Positions 27,300 to 37,639 of a stretch of DNA of 64,000 nt are shown piece after piece. Position 1 is the stretch's first letter, and each line of letters starts with the position of its first letter. The notes under the pieces are model-generated. The model was not told where the DNA came from. It worked only from the letters and a program-made list of their open reading frames with translations, and ran no database searches. The translations under genes and the position numbers were made by a program. Where the stretch lies: contig NZ_JADDIX010000007.1 of NCBI RefSeq assembly GCF_015070855.1, positions 99,734 through 163,733 on the forward strand, in the 5' to 3' direction. The DNA is from Pseudomonas lopnurensis (GTDB lineage: Bacteria; Pseudomonadota; Gammaproteobacteria; Pseudomonadales; Pseudomonadaceae).

Positions 27300-27596
27300 T
27301 CAACCGAACAGCCGGTAAACCTTGGCGCCTTGCTGGGACTGATTCAACTGCAGCAGTTCGCCAGCGATACGGCGCTGCTCGGTCTGGCAGGTAGTCACCA
27401 GCTCGCGATAAAGCCCCAGCAGCTCCTGAAGACGCTGGCGAATCACGGCTTCGTCACGCGAAGGCTGCTGCATGGCCTCCTCCACGGCCTGACGGCATTC
27501 GCGGTCGAGCATGCTTATGGCGGCCCAATCCTGCTGCGCCAGCGCATCGCGCAATGCACTGCCGGTTTCTTCGAGGCGCTTGACGGAAGCATTCAT
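27300..27596 (-). CDS. fliT: FliT-like flagellar export chaperone
   Basis: A 98-residue all-helical acidic protein with the length and pattern of FliT-type chaperones, which bind the filament cap protein FliD. Position next to fleQ is where pseudomonads usually place it, but here fliC, fliD and fliS are not upstream. The ATG at 27596 is chosen over a longer reading because a FliA-type promoter sits at 27679-27705. Assignment rests on size, helix pattern and position, since FliT sequences are weakly conserved. Confidence 0.65.
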   Translation of the reverse strand: MNASVKRLEETGSALRDALAQQDWAAISMLDRECRQAVEEAMQQPSRDEAVIRQRLQELLGLYRELVTTCQTEQRRIAGELLQLNQSQQGAKVYRLFG

Positions 27597-27678
27597 GATC
27601 GACTCCGGGGCACAGGCCCGTTGCGGCGGCTGATGCCGACCCAGCTGAAATGTTGCAACACCGATACTGCTGTTTCCT

Positions 27679-27705
27679 GTATCGGCAACGGCCACCGGGC
27701 CTTTA
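27679..27705 (-). promoter_or_regulatory. FliA (sigma-28) promoter of the fliT-like gene
   Basis: On the minus strand TAAAGGCC-N11-GCCGATAC, close to the TAAAGTTT-N11-GCCGATAA consensus. The -10 box is also the first arm of an inverted repeat (CCGATAC...GTATCGG, 27661-27685), so the transcript may start inside a stem. It lies about 70 bp before the fliT-like ATG. Confidence 0.75.
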
Positions 27706-27784
27706 GCCGGGAGCCGGAAAAAGTTCGCAGCGTTACCGATGCGTGCCGTGGGCCTGGACGGCGTAATGGGCAAGCCGGACCCGG

Positions 27785-28219
27785 TCAGTAGCGCTCGCGC
27801 AACCCCGGAGGAACGCTGGGCGGAGCGACCGGTTCCCACGGCCCGTCAGGACGGCCCGAACAGTACCAATCGCCATCCCAACGGTAGTACAGGCGCTCGC
27901 GGTAGAACAGGTCGCGTCCCTCGACGACATAGACACCCAGGCGGTTATCCCAGTGCGCAGCCACATGAGGTGGCGGAGCGTAGCGCGGATGGCTCTTCTG
28001 GGTGGCCGGCGGGCGTGGCGCCGGCGGCGCCTGGATCGGTGGCGGGGCAATGACCGGCCCACTGGGCGCCGGCTCCTCCTGTGGTTCCGGCTTGGCAGGC
28101 GGCGTTTGCGGCGAGGTATCGTAGGGCGTCCCCGCACAGGCCCCGAGCAGGAGCGCCAGCCCCAGCATCGCAGCCCGCTGGCCGAACGCCTCGAGCGAAT
28201 GCGAAATTGCTGGGGCCAT
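27785..28219 (-). CDS. Proline-rich lipoprotein of unknown function
   Basis: A 144-residue lipoprotein: hydrophobic signal with lipobox LLGAC, a Pro/Ala-rich spacer (about 35-75), then an aromatic C-terminal part (HWDNRLGVYVVEGRDLFYRE and YYRWDGDWYCSGRPDGPW) with Tyr-Trp repeats of the kind seen in small YXWGXW-type cell-envelope lipoproteins. The ATG at 28219 has GGAG 9 nt upstream, so it is preferred over 28228. It sits between ccmI and the fliT-like gene, 35 nt after ccmI on the same strand. Function unknown. Confidence 0.72.
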   Translation of the reverse strand: MAPAISHSLEAFGQRAAMLGLALLLGACAGTPYDTSPQTPPAKPEPQEEPAPSGPVIAPPPIQAPPAPRPPATQKSHPRYAPPPHVAAHWDNRLGVYVVEGRDLFYRERLYYRWDGDWYCSGRPDGPWEPVAPPSVPPGLRERY

Positions 28220-28253
28220 CACGTTCATCTCCAGCCTCGTCCGAGTTCGAATG

Positions 28254-29468
28254 TCAGGGCGTTTCGGCCCGATCGATGACCAGGCTCACCCTGGTTTGGT
28301 CGCCGGTAGTTTCCAGCGCCTGGCTTTGACCCACCCACTCGCCTTTGGTTGCGTTGCCCTCGCGGGACACCCGCGCCACGAGGGTGACCTGGCCGAAGCT
28401 GGACAGCTTGAGCGAGGGCATCATCGCGTCGGCATCACCCAGGCTGATGCTGGCCGGCAGATCGGCAACCGTCAGGCGTTTGGCAGCCAGCGGAATCGCC
28501 GGCCCCGACACCGCACGCGCGAAGACGAAGACGCTGTCCTCGGGCGAAACGTCCTTTGCCACCTGCGGGTCCAGCGCAACATCGACCTGCAGCGTTACCG
28601 CAGCGGGTTCGGCTGCGGGCTGCTGCTCCTGTGGAGCGCCCGCCGGTTCGCCCAACTGCTCGCGCGCCCGCGCGATGCCCCCACGGATGGCTTCACGGGA
28701 TGGATCTTCCTCGGGCAGGGCCGCGACCAGTTGCTCCCAGAAGCGCACCGCATCCTGATAACGCTTCTCCTCGAAGGCCGCGATGCCCAGCAGTCCGAGG
28801 CTGGTCACCTCCTCTGGATCCCCTTTGAGCGCGTCGTCGGTGAGTGTCTGCAGTTCAGCGGACCACTGACGATCGCGCGCGAAGTACAGCGCCTGAGCCC
28901 ACTGCCCGAGCAGTTCCGGCTGGCGCCCGGCAAGCGCGACGACACGTTCGAAGGCCTTGGCCGCATCGGCGGGGCGCTCCTGGTTCATGTAGGTGCGCCC
29001 GAGGAAGTACCAGGCCTCGGCCGAATCCGGCTGTGCCTGCACGGCCTGCTCGAGGCGGGCGGTCATTTCCTCGATGGTGCGCGGCTGCTCGCTGAACTGG
29101 CGGGCCAGCTCCAGCTTGTCGCTGGAACCCCAGTGCAGGTAGAGCCCATAGCCGATCAGGGGCACCAGCACGGCCGCCACCAGCGGCGCGCTGCGTCCGA
29201 GCCTGGCGACCCGTGGCGTGTCGCTACCCTCGGTATCTTCCAGCAGCTCACGCGCAGCGTCGGCACGCCCCGCGTCCATTTGCTCGGCGCTCAGCGTGCC
29301 GGCGGCATGCTGGGCAGCCAGTTCGGCCAGACGCTCCTCGTACAGGGCCACGTTGAGTGCGGTACGGTCTTCCTCGGCCTGGGCACGACGGCCACGCAGG
29401 ATGGGCAGCAGCAGAAAAGCCAAGGCCACCAGCAGCAATGCGCCGGCAGCGATCCAGAAATCGGTCAT
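28254..29468 (-). CDS. ccmI: CcmI, c-type cytochrome biogenesis TPR protein
   Basis: A 404-residue inner-membrane protein with two N-terminal transmembrane helices (about 4-24 and 95-115) and a periplasmic TPR region (about 120-280) followed by a C-terminal extension. It chaperones apocytochrome c to the CcmFH haem ligation complex. It overlaps ccmH by 4 nt (ATGA) and is the last gene of the ccm operon. Confidence 0.93.
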   Translation of the reverse strand: MTDFWIAAGALLLVALAFLLLPILRGRRAQAEEDRTALNVALYEERLAELAAQHAAGTLSAEQMDAGRADAARELLEDTEGSDTPRVARLGRSAPLVAAVLVPLIGYGLYLHWGSSDKLELARQFSEQPRTIEEMTARLEQAVQAQPDSAEAWYFLGRTYMNQERPADAAKAFERVVALAGRQPELLGQWAQALYFARDRQWSAELQTLTDDALKGDPEEVTSLGLLGIAAFEEKRYQDAVRFWEQLVAALPEEDPSREAIRGGIARAREQLGEPAGAPQEQQPAAEPAAVTLQVDVALDPQVAKDVSPEDSVFVFARAVSGPAIPLAAKRLTVADLPASISLGDADAMMPSLKLSSFGQVTLVARVSREGNATKGEWVGQSQALETTGDQTRVSLVIDRAETP

Positions 29469-29938
29469 GAGTCTTTTTTATCCAGCAGCTTGGCGAGGCG
29501 TTCGCGCTCGGCCTCGGAAAGGGTGTTCGATGTCGGAGCATTCTCGACCCGACGGCGCCGCACGAGGATCACGGCGAGCACGCCGAAGCCCAGCGCCAGC
29601 AGGCCCGCAGGGCCGTACCAGAGCAGGAAGGTCTTGGCATTCACCGGTGGCTTGTAGCGCACGAAGTCGCCATAGCGCGCCACCAGATAATCGACGATCT
29701 GCTCGTTGCTCCGCCCTTCGTCGAGCATGCGGAAGATTTCCTGGCGCAGGTCCATGGCGATCGGCGCGTTGGAATCGGCGATGTTCTGGTTCTGGCACTT
29801 CGGGCAGCGCAGCTCCTCGGTCAGCGTGCGATAGCGCTCGCGTTCGGCTTCGTCCTTGAACTCGTAGGTATCGATGGCGGCATGGACGGTCGTGGCGAGG
29901 AACAGGCCGAACAAAGCGCCGCGGATCAGTCGTTTCAT
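29465..29938 (-). CDS. ccmH: CcmH, apocytochrome c thiol reductase
   Basis: A 157-residue protein: signal peptide (1-20), periplasmic three-helix domain with the redox motif LRCPKCQNQ (C45, C48) and a C-terminal transmembrane helix (about 108-128). It reduces the CXXCH cysteines of apocytochrome c together with CcmG before haem attachment. Overlaps ccmG and ccmI by 4 nt each. Confidence 0.95.
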   Translation of the reverse strand: MKRLIRGALFGLFLATTVHAAIDTYEFKDEAERERYRTLTEELRCPKCQNQNIADSNAPIAMDLRQEIFRMLDEGRSNEQIVDYLVARYGDFVRYKPPVNAKTFLLWYGPAGLLALGFGVLAVILVRRRRVENAPTSNTLSEAERERLAKLLDKKDS

Positions 29939-30465
29939 TCGTCCACCAGCTCCTGATAGAGCGCCGCCAGTTGCTCGCGCCAGACACGCTCATCGATCAC
30001 ACCGACGAACTTGTGGCGGATGATGCCCTGCTTGTCGATGAGGAAGGTTTCCGGCGCGCCGTAGACGCCCAGGTCCAATCCGAGCGTGCCCCGCTCGTCG
30101 CGGATATTCAACTGGTAGGGATCATGGAACTCACGCAGCCATTTCCGTGCGGAGGCATTGTCGTCCTTGTAATTGACCCCATAGATCACCACGCCCTGCT
30201 CCGCCAGGCGGTTCAACACCGGATGCTCCACCTTGCAGGCGACGCACCAGGTTGCCCACACGTTGACCAGCGCCGGCTTGCCCTTCAGATCCGCATCCGT
30301 GACCAGGCGCTGTTCGTCCTCCACCGATGGCAACGAGAACGCCGGCAGCGGCTTGCCGATCAAGGCCGAAGGCAACTCGGACGGGTCGAGAAACAGGCCC
30401 CGGTAGAGAAACACCGCGACGACCAGGAAGATCGCCAGCGGCAGCAACATCAACAGTCTTTTCAC
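29935..30465 (-). CDS. ccmG: CcmG/DsbE, periplasmic thioredoxin for cytochrome c maturation
   Basis: A 176-residue membrane-anchored thioredoxin: an N-terminal transmembrane anchor (4-22) and a thioredoxin fold with the active site WATWCVACKVEHP (C74, C77) and the cis-Pro region GAPETFLID, both diagnostic for CcmG. It keeps CcmH and apocytochromes reduced. One nucleotide separates it from ccmF. Confidence 0.95.
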   Translation of the reverse strand: MKRLLMLLPLAIFLVVAVFLYRGLFLDPSELPSALIGKPLPAFSLPSVEDEQRLVTDADLKGKPALVNVWATWCVACKVEHPVLNRLAEQGVVIYGVNYKDDNASARKWLREFHDPYQLNIRDERGTLGLDLGVYGAPETFLIDKQGIIRHKFVGVIDERVWREQLAALYQELVDE

Positions 30466-30466
30466 G

Positions 30467-32440
30467 TCAGGCTCCTTGCGCCGCCAGGCCCAGCGCTTCG
30501 CGCACCCGGGTTTTCACCTTGATCCGGTAGCGCCGGTCACTGGCCGCCAGCACGCCGCCAAGGGCCATCATCAGGCCGCCCAGCCAGATCCAGCGGACGA
30601 AGGGCTTGATATGCACCCGCACGGCCCAGGCGCCATCGCCCAGCGGCTCGCCGAGCGCGACGTAGAGATCACGGGTGAAGCCGGCATCGATACCGGCCTC
30701 GGTCATGGGCATCTGCTGCACGGTGTACAGGCGCTTTTCCGGATGCAGCACGGCGACCTGCCTGTCGCCATCGAGCACGCGGATGGTCGCCTTGTCGGAG
30801 GTGAAGTTCGGCCCTTCGTGGTGGACCGCGCCCTCGAAGACGAAGTGGTAGCCGCCCAGTTCCAGCGACTCGCCCGGGGCCAGGCGCAGGTCGCGCTCGG
30901 CGCTCTGGTGGCTGGTGAGCACCACCCCCATGGCGCAGGCGGCCAGGCCGAGATGCGCCAGGTGCATGCCCCAGTAGCTCGGCGCCAGGCTCCGTACGCC
31001 TTTCAGCAGCCCCTTGTGACGAGTCTTGTCGAGCAGGTCACGGATGCTGGCGACCACCACCCAGGCAGCCAGCAGACACACGGCCAGCACGGCCCAATTG
31101 AAGTCACCGAAGACCAGTGAACCGACACCGCCGATGATCACACTGCCGATCAGTACCGGCGTGAGCATGCCGGCCAACCATTTCAGCGGCGTGTCCTTCC
31201 AGCGCACCATGATGCCCACGCCCAGCGTCAGCATCAGCGCCCCGATCAGCGGCACGAACATGGCATTGAAGTACGGTGGTCCGACCGACAGCTTGGCCCC
31301 CGACAAGGCATCGAGCAGCAGCGGGTAGAGCGTACCGAGCAGGATCATCGCGGTGGCCACCACCAGCAGCAGATTGTTCACCAACAGCAACGTTTCACGC
31401 GACCACAAGCCGAATCCGATCTGGCTCTTGACCACCGGCGCGCGTAGCGCGAACAGCGTCAGCGAACCGCCCACCACCAGCAGCAGGAAGGCCAGGATGA
31501 ACACGCCGCGCTCGGGGTCGGTGGCGAAGGCATGCACCGAGGTCAGCACGCCGGAGCGCACCAGGAAGGTCCCGAGCAGGCTCAACGAAAAGGCGGCAAT
31601 GGCCAGCAGCACGGTCCAGCTCTTGAATACCCCACGCTTCTCGGTGACGGCCAGCGAGTGGATCAGCGCAGTGCCGACCAGCCATGGCATGAAGGAAGCG
31701 TTCTCCACCGGGTCCCAGAACCACCAACCGCCCCAGCCCAGCTCGTAATAGGCCCACCAGGAGCCCAGCGCGATACCCAGACCGAGGAAAGCCCAGGCCA
31801 CCAGCGTCCACGGCCGCGACCAGCGCGCCCAGGCGGCGTCCAGACGGCCGCCGAGCAAGGCGGCGATGGCGAAGGCGAAGGCCACGGAGAAACCGACGTA
31901 ACCCATGTAGAGCATGGGCGGATGCACGATCAGACCGAAGTCCTGCAGCAGCGGATTGAGATCGCGGCCGTCCATCGGCGACTGCGGCAACAACCGCTCG
32001 AAGGGATTGGACGTGACGATCAGGAACAGCAGGAAACCGATGCTGATGAGCCCCATCACGCCCAGCACGCGGGCCAGCATGTCTTCCGGCAACTGACGGG
32101 AGAAGATCGCCACGGCGAACGTCCAGCCACCGAGGATAAAGGCCCAGAGCAGCAGGGACCCCTCGTGGGCGCCCCAGACCGCGCTGAATTTGTAATACCA
32201 GGGCAAGGCGCTGTTGGAGTTCTGCGCGACATAGGCCACGGAGAAATCGTCGACCATGAAGGCGTAGGTCAAGCAGGCGAAGGAGAAGCCGAGAAAGGCG
32301 AACTGGCCCCAGGCGGCCGGCTGCGCCAGCCCCATCCACAGCCTGTCGCCGCGCCAGGCGCCAATCAGCGGAAACGTGGCCTGGACCACCGCCAGGCACA
32401 GCGCGAGGATCATCGCCAGATGGCCGAGCTCTGGAATCAT
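30467..32440 (-). CDS. ccmF: CcmF, haem lyase core subunit
   Basis: A 657-residue polytopic protein with about 14-15 helices and the periplasmic tryptophan-rich haem-handling loop [18 protein letters not shown] (about 234-251). It takes haem from holo-CcmE and ligates it to apocytochrome c. Overlaps ccmE by 4 nt. Confidence 0.96.
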   Translation of the reverse strand: MIPELGHLAMILALCLAVVQATFPLIGAWRGDRLWMGLAQPAAWGQFAFLGFSFACLTYAFMVDDFSVAYVAQNSNSALPWYYKFSAVWGAHEGSLLLWAFILGGWTFAVAIFSRQLPEDMLARVLGVMGLISIGFLLFLIVTSNPFERLLPQSPMDGRDLNPLLQDFGLIVHPPMLYMGYVGFSVAFAFAIAALLGGRLDAAWARWSRPWTLVAWAFLGLGIALGSWWAYYELGWGGWWFWDPVENASFMPWLVGTALIHSLAVTEKRGVFKSWTVLLAIAAFSLSLLGTFLVRSGVLTSVHAFATDPERGVFILAFLLLVVGGSLTLFALRAPVVKSQIGFGLWSRETLLLVNNLLLVVATAMILLGTLYPLLLDALSGAKLSVGPPYFNAMFVPLIGALMLTLGVGIMVRWKDTPLKWLAGMLTPVLIGSVIIGGVGSLVFGDFNWAVLAVCLLAAWVVVASIRDLLDKTRHKGLLKGVRSLAPSYWGMHLAHLGLAACAMGVVLTSHQSAERDLRLAPGESLELGGYHFVFEGAVHHEGPNFTSDKATIRVLDGDRQVAVLHPEKRLYTVQQMPMTEAGIDAGFTRDLYVALGEPLGDGAWAVRVHIKPFVRWIWLGGLMMALGGVLAASDRRYRIKVKTRVREALGLAAQGA

Positions 32441-32904
32441 TTCGCGTACTCCTGCTTGCCGCCCTCGTAGTGCTTCATCATGCCGCTCTTCTCGAGCGCC
32501 TGGGTGACTTCCGGTGGCATGTAGTTCTCATCGTGCTTGGCCAGCACCTCGTCGGCGACCAGCACGCCGTCGGCATTGACCCGGCCGAGCGCGACGATGC
32601 CCTGCCCTTCGCGGAACAGGTCCGGGAGGATGCCCTGGTAGGTGATGGTCACCGTTTCGGCACCGTCGGTGACGCGGAAGGCCACGCTCAGCGAATCGTT
32701 GGTGCGCTGCACCGAGCCCTCCTCGACCAGGCCGCCGGCTCGGATGCGGGTGCCTTCCGGTGCTTCACCGGCGGCGATCTGGCTTGGCGTGTAGAACAGG
32801 TTGATGTTCTGCTGCAAAGCAGACAACGCCAGCGCCACGGCGATACCCACGCCGGCGAGAATCGCCAGCACGATGAACAGACGCTTCTTGCGCAGCGGAT
32901 TCAC
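32437..32904 (-). CDS. ccmE: CcmE, periplasmic haem chaperone
   Basis: A 155-residue protein with one N-terminal anchor helix (8-28), an OB-fold and the haem-binding segment [12 protein letters not shown] (covalent-haem His124, axial Tyr128). It carries haem from CcmABCD to CcmF. Overlaps ccmD and ccmF by 4 nt. Confidence 0.96.
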   Translation of the reverse strand: MNPLRKKRLFIVLAILAGVGIAVALALSALQQNINLFYTPSQIAAGEAPEGTRIRAGGLVEEGSVQRTNDSLSVAFRVTDGAETVTITYQGILPDLFREGQGIVALGRVNADGVLVADEVLAKHDENYMPPEVTQALEKSGMMKHYEGGKQEYAK

Positions 32905-33077
32905 TTCAACTCCTCCCGGCGCAAACGGCGCGCCTCATCTTGCAGGTAACGCCGGCGTGCCAGGATTGGCAGCGCAACGTTGAGAATCAGTACCGCCAGG
33001 CTGATGCCATAGGAGGTCCAGACGTACACGCCATGATTGCCCATGGCGACGAAATCGGCGAAGGATGAAAAATTCAC
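32901..33077 (-). CDS. ccmD: CcmD, small haem exporter subunit
   Basis: A 58-residue membrane protein with one helix (about 20-40) and a basic cytoplasmic tail ([18 protein letters not shown]), as expected for CcmD, which releases holo-CcmE from CcmABC. It starts with GTG at 33077, overlapping the ccmC stop (GTGA). Confidence 0.92.
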   Translation of the reverse strand: MNFSSFADFVAMGNHGVYVWTSYGISLAVLILNVALPILARRRYLQDEARRLRREELK

Positions 33078-33841
33078 GCGCTTTTCCCCACCAGAGATTT
33101 GATCTCGCTCTTCACCCAGCTGGCCCGCGACTCGCGGCGCAGCACGTCCAGGCGCATGCGCATCAGCAGCACGGCGGCGAAGAAGCAGTAGAAGCCGAGG
33201 ACCATCACCAGCAGCGGCAGCCACATCTCCATCGGCATCGCCGGCTTCTCGGTGACCTTGAAGGTGGCGGGCTGGTGCAACGTGTTCCACCACTCCACCG
33301 AATACTTGATGATCGGGATATTCACCACGCCGACGATGGCCAGTACCGCGCAGGCCTTGGCCGCGCTGTCACGATTGCTGATCGCCTGGCCCAGGGCGAT
33401 GACGCCGAAGTACAGGAACAGCAGGATCAGCATCGAGGTCAGGCGCGCATCCCAGACCCACCAGGCGCCCCAGGTCGGCTTGCCCCACACCGCGCCGGTG
33501 AGCAGCGCGATGAAGGTCATCCAGGCGCCGATCGGCGCGGCCTGCTGCAACGCGACATCGGCGAGCTTCATCTTCCACACCAGCCCGACCACGCCGGCCA
33601 CCGCCAGCATCACGTAGACCGACTGAGCGAGGAACGCCGCCGGCACGTGGATGTAGATGATCCGGAAACTGTTGCCCTGCTGGTAGTCCTCGGGCGCGAA
33701 GGCCAGGCCCCAGACCACGCCGACGCTCACCAGTATCGCCGCCGCCCAGGCCAGCCAGGGCAGCCAGCGGCCGCTGATCTCGTAGAACCACTTGGGGGAA
33801 CCCAGCTTGTGAAACCATGTCCAGTTCATCGGATGACTCAT
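33074..33841 (-). CDS. ccmC: CcmC, haem delivery to CcmE
   Basis: A 255-residue protein with six helices and the haem-handling motif [15 protein letters not shown] (about 117-131) flanked by conserved His residues. It attaches haem to CcmE. An ATG four codons downstream (33829) is an alternative start. It lies 80 bp after ccmB, the only real gap inside the operon. Confidence 0.95.
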   Translation of the reverse strand: MSHPMNWTWFHKLGSPKWFYEISGRWLPWLAWAAAILVSVGVVWGLAFAPEDYQQGNSFRIIYIHVPAAFLAQSVYVMLAVAGVVGLVWKMKLADVALQQAAPIGAWMTFIALLTGAVWGKPTWGAWWVWDARLTSMLILLFLYFGVIALGQAISNRDSAAKACAVLAIVGVVNIPIIKYSVEWWNTLHQPATFKVTEKPAMPMEMWLPLLVMVLGFYCFFAAVLLMRMRLDVLRRESRASWVKSEIKSLVGKSA

Positions 33842-33921
33842 CGTTCAGCGAAACCTGACGCGCCAGGCCTCGGCAATCACTTCATCGGCCGGATGTGTGC
33901 CCCGGCCATCGTTATGTACCG

Positions 33922-34593
33922 CTATTCGCCGACGCTGATCTTCAGCCCGGCGGCTATCGCAAAGGGCGTAAGCGTAACCGCCAGAGCGGTCAGGCTAGCC
34001 AGCCATAATAGATGACCGATCGCCGGCAATCCCTGCAATGCCGCCTGCAGCGCTCCGCTGCCGAGAATGAGGACCGGGATGTACAGCGGCAGGATCAGCA
34101 GCGCCAGCAGCAAACCGCCGCGCTTGAGCCCCACCGTCAGGGCCGCGCCGACCGCGCCCAGCAGACTCAGAATCGGCGTGCCCAGCAGCAGCGAGAGCAG
34201 CAGCACCGGCATGGCGCCGAGCGGCAGGCCGAGCATCAACCCCAGCAGCGGTGCCAGCAGCACCAGCGCCAGACCGGAGAAAGCCCAGTGTGCCAGTACC
34301 TTGGCGAGCACCAGAAGCGCGAGGGGGTGCGGCGAAACGACCCACTGCTCGAGCGAACCGTCCTCGAAATCACTGCGGAAAAGCCCGTCCAGCGAGAGCA
34401 GCACGGCCAACAGCGCCGCCACCCAGACCAACCCAGGGGAAATCGTTTGCAACAGTTGGCTTTCCGGCCCCACCGCCAAAGGGAACAGCGCGATGACGAT
34501 GGCGAAGAACACCAGCGGGTTGGCCAGCTCGGCCGGGCGGCGGAACAGCAGGCGCGTCTCGCGCTTCAGCAGGAGGGTGAACACGCTGCTCAT
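33922..34593 (-). CDS. ccmB: CcmB, ABC permease of haem delivery complex
   Basis: A 223-residue polytopic membrane protein with six helices; [20 protein letters not shown] and [16 protein letters not shown] are typical CcmB segments. With CcmA it forms the ABC unit that powers release of haem-loaded CcmE. It overlaps ccmA by 4 nt (ATGA). Confidence 0.95.
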   Translation of the reverse strand: MSSVFTLLLKRETRLLFRRPAELANPLVFFAIVIALFPLAVGPESQLLQTISPGLVWVAALLAVLLSLDGLFRSDFEDGSLEQWVVSPHPLALLVLAKVLAHWAFSGLALVLLAPLLGLMLGLPLGAMPVLLLSLLLGTPILSLLGAVGAALTVGLKRGGLLLALLILPLYIPVLILGSGALQAALQGLPAIGHLLWLASLTALAVTLTPFAIAAGLKISVGE

Positions 34594-35225
34594 GCGGCCC
34601 GCTGCCCGAGGTCCAGTTCACGATAACCGGCGGGCTTCTCCAGCAGGCTGTGGTGCGTGGTCAGCACCACCAGGCCGCCTTGTTCGCAATGGTTTGCCAG
34701 GTGACGTTCCAGTTGGGCGACGCCGTGCTTGTCGAGCGCAGTGAACGGCTCGTCGAGAATCCACAGCGGCGGCGCCGAGAGGTACAGGCGCGCCAGACCG
34801 ACGCGGCGCTGCTGCCCGGCGGAAAGCGTATGGCACGGCACGTCCTCGAAACCACGCAGTCCTACGGCAGCGAGCGCCTGCCAGATCGCCTCGCGGCTGG
34901 CCGGCTGATGCAGCGCGCAGAGCCAGGTGAGGTTTTCCTCCGCGGTCAGCAGGCCCTTGATGCCAGCCGCATGGCCGATCCACACCAGGTTGCGTGCCAG
35001 CTCGCTGCGCTGGGCTTCGAGTGGCTGGCCCTTGAGCAGCACCTGCCCGGCGGTCGGCTGCATCAGGCCGGAAAGCAGACGCAGCAGGCTGGTCTTGCCG
35101 CTGCCGTTGGGCCCGGATATCTGCAGCATTTCCCCGCTCTCGAGGCGCAGATCGAGCTTGTCGAAGAGCAGACGCCAATCCCGCTCGCAGGCGAGCGCCA
35201 CAGCTTCGAGAAAGGGAGTTGACAC
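34590..35225 (-). CDS. ccmA: CcmA, ABC ATPase of haem delivery complex
   Basis: A 211-residue ABC ATPase: Walker A GPNGSGKT (38-45), signature [14 protein letters not shown] (about 134-147), Walker [14 protein letters not shown] and switch His in TTHH. First gene of the ccm operon, divergent from the FliK-like gene; the 134-bp gap between must contain the ccm promoter. Confidence 0.96.
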   Translation of the reverse strand: MSTPFLEAVALACERDWRLLFDKLDLRLESGEMLQISGPNGSGKTSLLRLLSGLMQPTAGQVLLKGQPLEAQRSELARNLVWIGHAAGIKGLLTAEENLTWLCALHQPASREAIWQALAAVGLRGFEDVPCHTLSAGQQRRVGLARLYLSAPPLWILDEPFTALDKHGVAQLERHLANHCEQGGLVVLTTHHSLLEKPAGYRELDLGQRAA

Positions 35226-35237
35226 GCTGGCGACACC

Positions 35238-35264
35238 TCAAGATGAAAAAGGCCCGGCCGCTAT
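35238..35264 (+). promoter_or_regulatory. FliA-like promoter before the FliK-like/FlhB-tail pair
   Basis: TCAAGATG-N11-GCCGCTAT, matching the sigma-28 consensus layout (TAAAGTTT-N11-GCCGATAA) at T.AAG and GCCG.TA with exact spacing. It lies about 95 bp before the ATG at 35360. A TATACT overlaps the -10 but has no sigma-70 -35 partner. Confidence 0.55.
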
Positions 35265-35359
35265 ACTCAGCGACAGCCCCGGGCGGCCGGAATTATACAT
35301 GGCAACCCTTGCCGCCGAAGGCCGCAAACGCGAAAGGTTGTAAGAGCATTTGAGGAAAG

Positions 35360-36889
35360 ATGACCGAGATCAAGAGTGCGCAACCTCTGCCTCCAGCCAG
35401 CACGCCGCGCCAGGCCGCCGCGGCCAGCGAACTGGCGTTGAAACTGCTGCAGCCCATGCAGGGCCTGCTCAGTGCCGGTGAAAGCGCCGAGGCGGAAGTG
35501 GTCAGCATCAGGGAAGCCGCCCAGGCGTTCCAGCTGGTGCTGCGGCTCACCCTGGGCAGCGGGCGCCAGGCAACGCTCCAGGCCAGCAGCAACAAGGCGC
35601 TGGCGCCCGGCACGGCATACGCCGTCACCGCGCTTTCCGACACCCGCCTGCAGGCCTCGCCGCAGCCGGCCGGGCGCCAGCCGGTTTCAACACTCGACCT
35701 GCAGCAACTACCGGTTGGCAGCGTGGTACAGGGCCGGGTGGTCGCGACCAGCCAGCAGCCCGGCGACGATGGAAAAACGGTATTCAAGGTCGTGCTCAGC
35801 CTGCTCAATTCGCCACTGGCCGGGCAGAAGCTGAACATCGACTCAAGCAATCCCCTGCCCCTCGGCAGCCTGCTCACCGCCCAGGTCAAGGGCAGCCAAT
35901 CCCTGGCGTTCCTGCCGCTGAGCGGACGCCTCGATCAGTTGCATCTCAGCGAACAACTCGGCGCCCAGCAGAATCGCCAGGCGTCGCTGGAAGGCCTGTT
36001 CAAGGCGCTGCAAGGCATGGGCGGCACACTGCCCGAGGGGCTGCGCGGTGCCGCCGAGAAGCTGCTCGGGCTGATTCCGGAGATGCAACAGCTGGGCGAT
36101 GCCAAGGCCCTGGCCGCGGCGCTGGCGCGCAGCGGCGTGTTCTTCGAGGCGCGTCTGCTCGCCGGGCAGACCGACGGCCTGCAGGGCGACCTGAAGGCGG
36201 CGCTGCTGCGCCTGCTGGCGCAGATGCCCAACCTCCCCGGCAGCACGCCATTGTCCGGCGCGCAGGCCGGCGGCGCTCTCGGCCAGGCGTTGCCGGCCTT
36301 CGCCCGCAATGCGCTGGGTGCCCTGGGCCAGGGCAATCCGCGCCAGTTGGCGGTCGGTTTTCCGTTGCCCAGCAAGCTGCCACCCGGCCTGGAGGACGAA
36401 GCCGACCTGGAGCTCCTGCTCAAGCTCGCCGCCGCGGCCGTTTCACGCCTGCAGACCCACCAGCTGTCCAGCCTGGCCCAGACCCAGGTCGGCCCGGACG
36501 GCGCCCTGCTCACCACCTGGCAACTGGAACTGCCGATGCGCGACCAGCGCGAGATCGTGCCGCTGCAGATCAAGCTGCAGCGCGAGGACCCGCCCGCCAA
36601 GCAGGACCAGGAACCGGTCGAAACCCTCTGGAAGATCGAACTCGCCTTCGATGTCGCCCCACTCGGCCCGCTCCAGGTGCAGGCGCAGTTGCTGCGCGGC
36701 ACGCTGTCCAGCCAGTTGTGGGCGGAACGCGGCGCCACGGCGGAGCTGATCTCGGCCGAACTCCCGCACCTGCGCGATCGCCTTCAGGCCGCGGGGCTCG
36801 ATGTCGGCGAACTGGCGTGCCGCCAGGGCGTCCCGCCACAAGGGACGCGTACCACGCTGGAGCAACGCTTCGTGGATGAAACCGCATGA
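35360..36889 (+). CDS. FliK-like hook-length-control domain protein (second paralogue)
   Basis: A 509-residue protein, mostly Ala/Gln/Leu-rich and low complexity, with a C-terminal Flg_hook (FliK-C-like) domain at about 385-490 (LTTWQLELPMRDQREIVPLQIKLQ, then a conserved LGPLQVQAQL strand). The bona fide fliK is at 58571. It overlaps the next gene (a freestanding FlhB C-terminal domain) by 4 nt. The pair resembles B. subtilis ylqG-ylqH. Role inferred: modulating export specificity, unproven. Confidence 0.75.
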   Translation: MTEIKSAQPLPPASTPRQAAAASELALKLLQPMQGLLSAGESAEAEVVSIREAAQAFQLVLRLTLGSGRQATLQASSNKALAPGTAYAVTALSDTRLQASPQPAGRQPVSTLDLQQLPVGSVVQGRVVATSQQPGDDGKTVFKVVLSLLNSPLAGQKLNIDSSNPLPLGSLLTAQVKGSQSLAFLPLSGRLDQLHLSEQLGAQQNRQASLEGLFKALQGMGGTLPEGLRGAAEKLLGLIPEMQQLGDAKALAAALARSGVFFEARLLAGQTDGLQGDLKAALLRLLAQMPNLPGSTPLSGAQAGGALGQALPAFARNALGALGQGNPRQLAVGFPLPSKLPPGLEDEADLELLLKLAAAAVSRLQTHQLSSLAQTQVGPDGALLTTWQLELPMRDQREIVPLQIKLQREDPPAKQDQEPVETLWKIELAFDVAPLGPLQVQAQLLRGTLSSQLWAERGATAELISAELPHLRDRLQAAGLDVGELACRQGVPPQGTRTTLEQRFVDETA

Positions 36890-37218
36890 ACGACAAGAGC
36901 CCGCGCCAGGCAATCGCCCTCAGCTATGACGGCGTGAACGCACCGAGCCTGACCGCCAAGGGTGACGACGAACTGGCCGAGGCCATCCTCGCCATCGCCC
37001 GCGAACACGAGGTGCCGATCTACGAGAACGCCGAATTGGTGAAGCTGCTCGCACGCCTGGAACTGGGCGACGAGATTCCCGAGGCGCTGTATCGGACCAT
37101 CGCCGAAATCATCGCCTTCGCCTGGTATCTCAAGGGCAAATGTCCGCCCGGGTTCGACGCTGGCGGCGATGCCCCGGCACCGCCGCCGCTGCCCCTGCTC
37201 AGTGGGCCCGGGCGTTGA
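36886..37218 (+). CDS. Freestanding FlhB C-terminal-domain (FhlB/YlqH/FlhX-like) protein
   Basis: A 110-residue cytoplasmic protein corresponding to the part of FlhB that follows the NPTH cleavage site: IALSYDGVNAPSLTAKGDDE aligns with FAVALKYDAAKGGAPKLLAKG of FlhB in this window, and EVPIYENAELVKLLARLELG-type continuation follows. It lacks the membrane domain and the NPTH motif. Homologues such as H. pylori FlhX can replace the FlhB CC fragment. It ends in a Pro-rich tail whose last 20 nt overlap the convergent rhodanese gene. Confidence 0.85.
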   Translation: MNDKSPRQAIALSYDGVNAPSLTAKGDDELAEAILAIAREHEVPIYENAELVKLLARLELGDEIPEALYRTIAEIIAFAWYLKGKCPPGFDAGGDAPAPPPLPLLSGPGR

Positions 37219-37639
37219 GCGTGGTGAACGCGCCGTCCGCCGCCGTCACCTGGGGGAAATCGTGCAGTTGCCAGGCGAAGTAGCCTTCGCGGAAGTAGAA
37301 CACCCGCTGATACCCCCAGGCAACGGCCATGCGCGCCGCTTGCGCGCTGCGCGGGCAGACTTCGCTGTCACAGTAGATCACCAGCGGCAGTTCGCGCGGC
37401 CATTCCGAACCGGCCAGGCTGATGAAATCGCTGGCAAGGTCGAAGTGCACCGCACCTTCGACGTGTCCCCACAGCCACTCGCGACCGGGCCGCACGTCGA
37501 TGAACACGGCGCCGAGCTCGTGCAGTCGCTTGGCCTGGAAGACGTTGACCGTCAGTGCGCCATCGACGTCCCGCGGCGCCTCTGCGGCCTGCAAGCCCAG
37601 CGGAACGATGAAAAGCATCAGGATCAGAACACGCCGCAT
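37199..37639 (-). CDS. Periplasmic rhodanese-domain protein
   Basis: A 146-residue exported rhodanese: signal peptide MRRVLILMLFIVPLGLQAAEA, then one rhodanese domain with FIDVRPGREWLWGHVEGAVH and active-site loop YCDSEVCPRS. The start at 37639 has GGAGGGCGAT upstream, and the signal begins there. Its 3' end overlaps the convergent FlhB-tail gene by 20 nt. Substrate unknown. Confidence 0.83.
   Translation of the reverse strand: MRRVLILMLFIVPLGLQAAEAPRDVDGALTVNVFQAKRLHELGAVFIDVRPGREWLWGHVEGAVHFDLASDFISLAGSEWPRELPLVIYCDSEVCPRSAQAARMAVAWGYQRVFYFREGYFAWQLHDFPQVTAADGAFTTLNARAH

Noticed and set aside
27733-28137. Second gene on the minus strand overlapping the lipoprotein
   Set aside because: Arg-rich shadow frame; the overlapping lipoprotein has a signal peptide, lipobox and SD.
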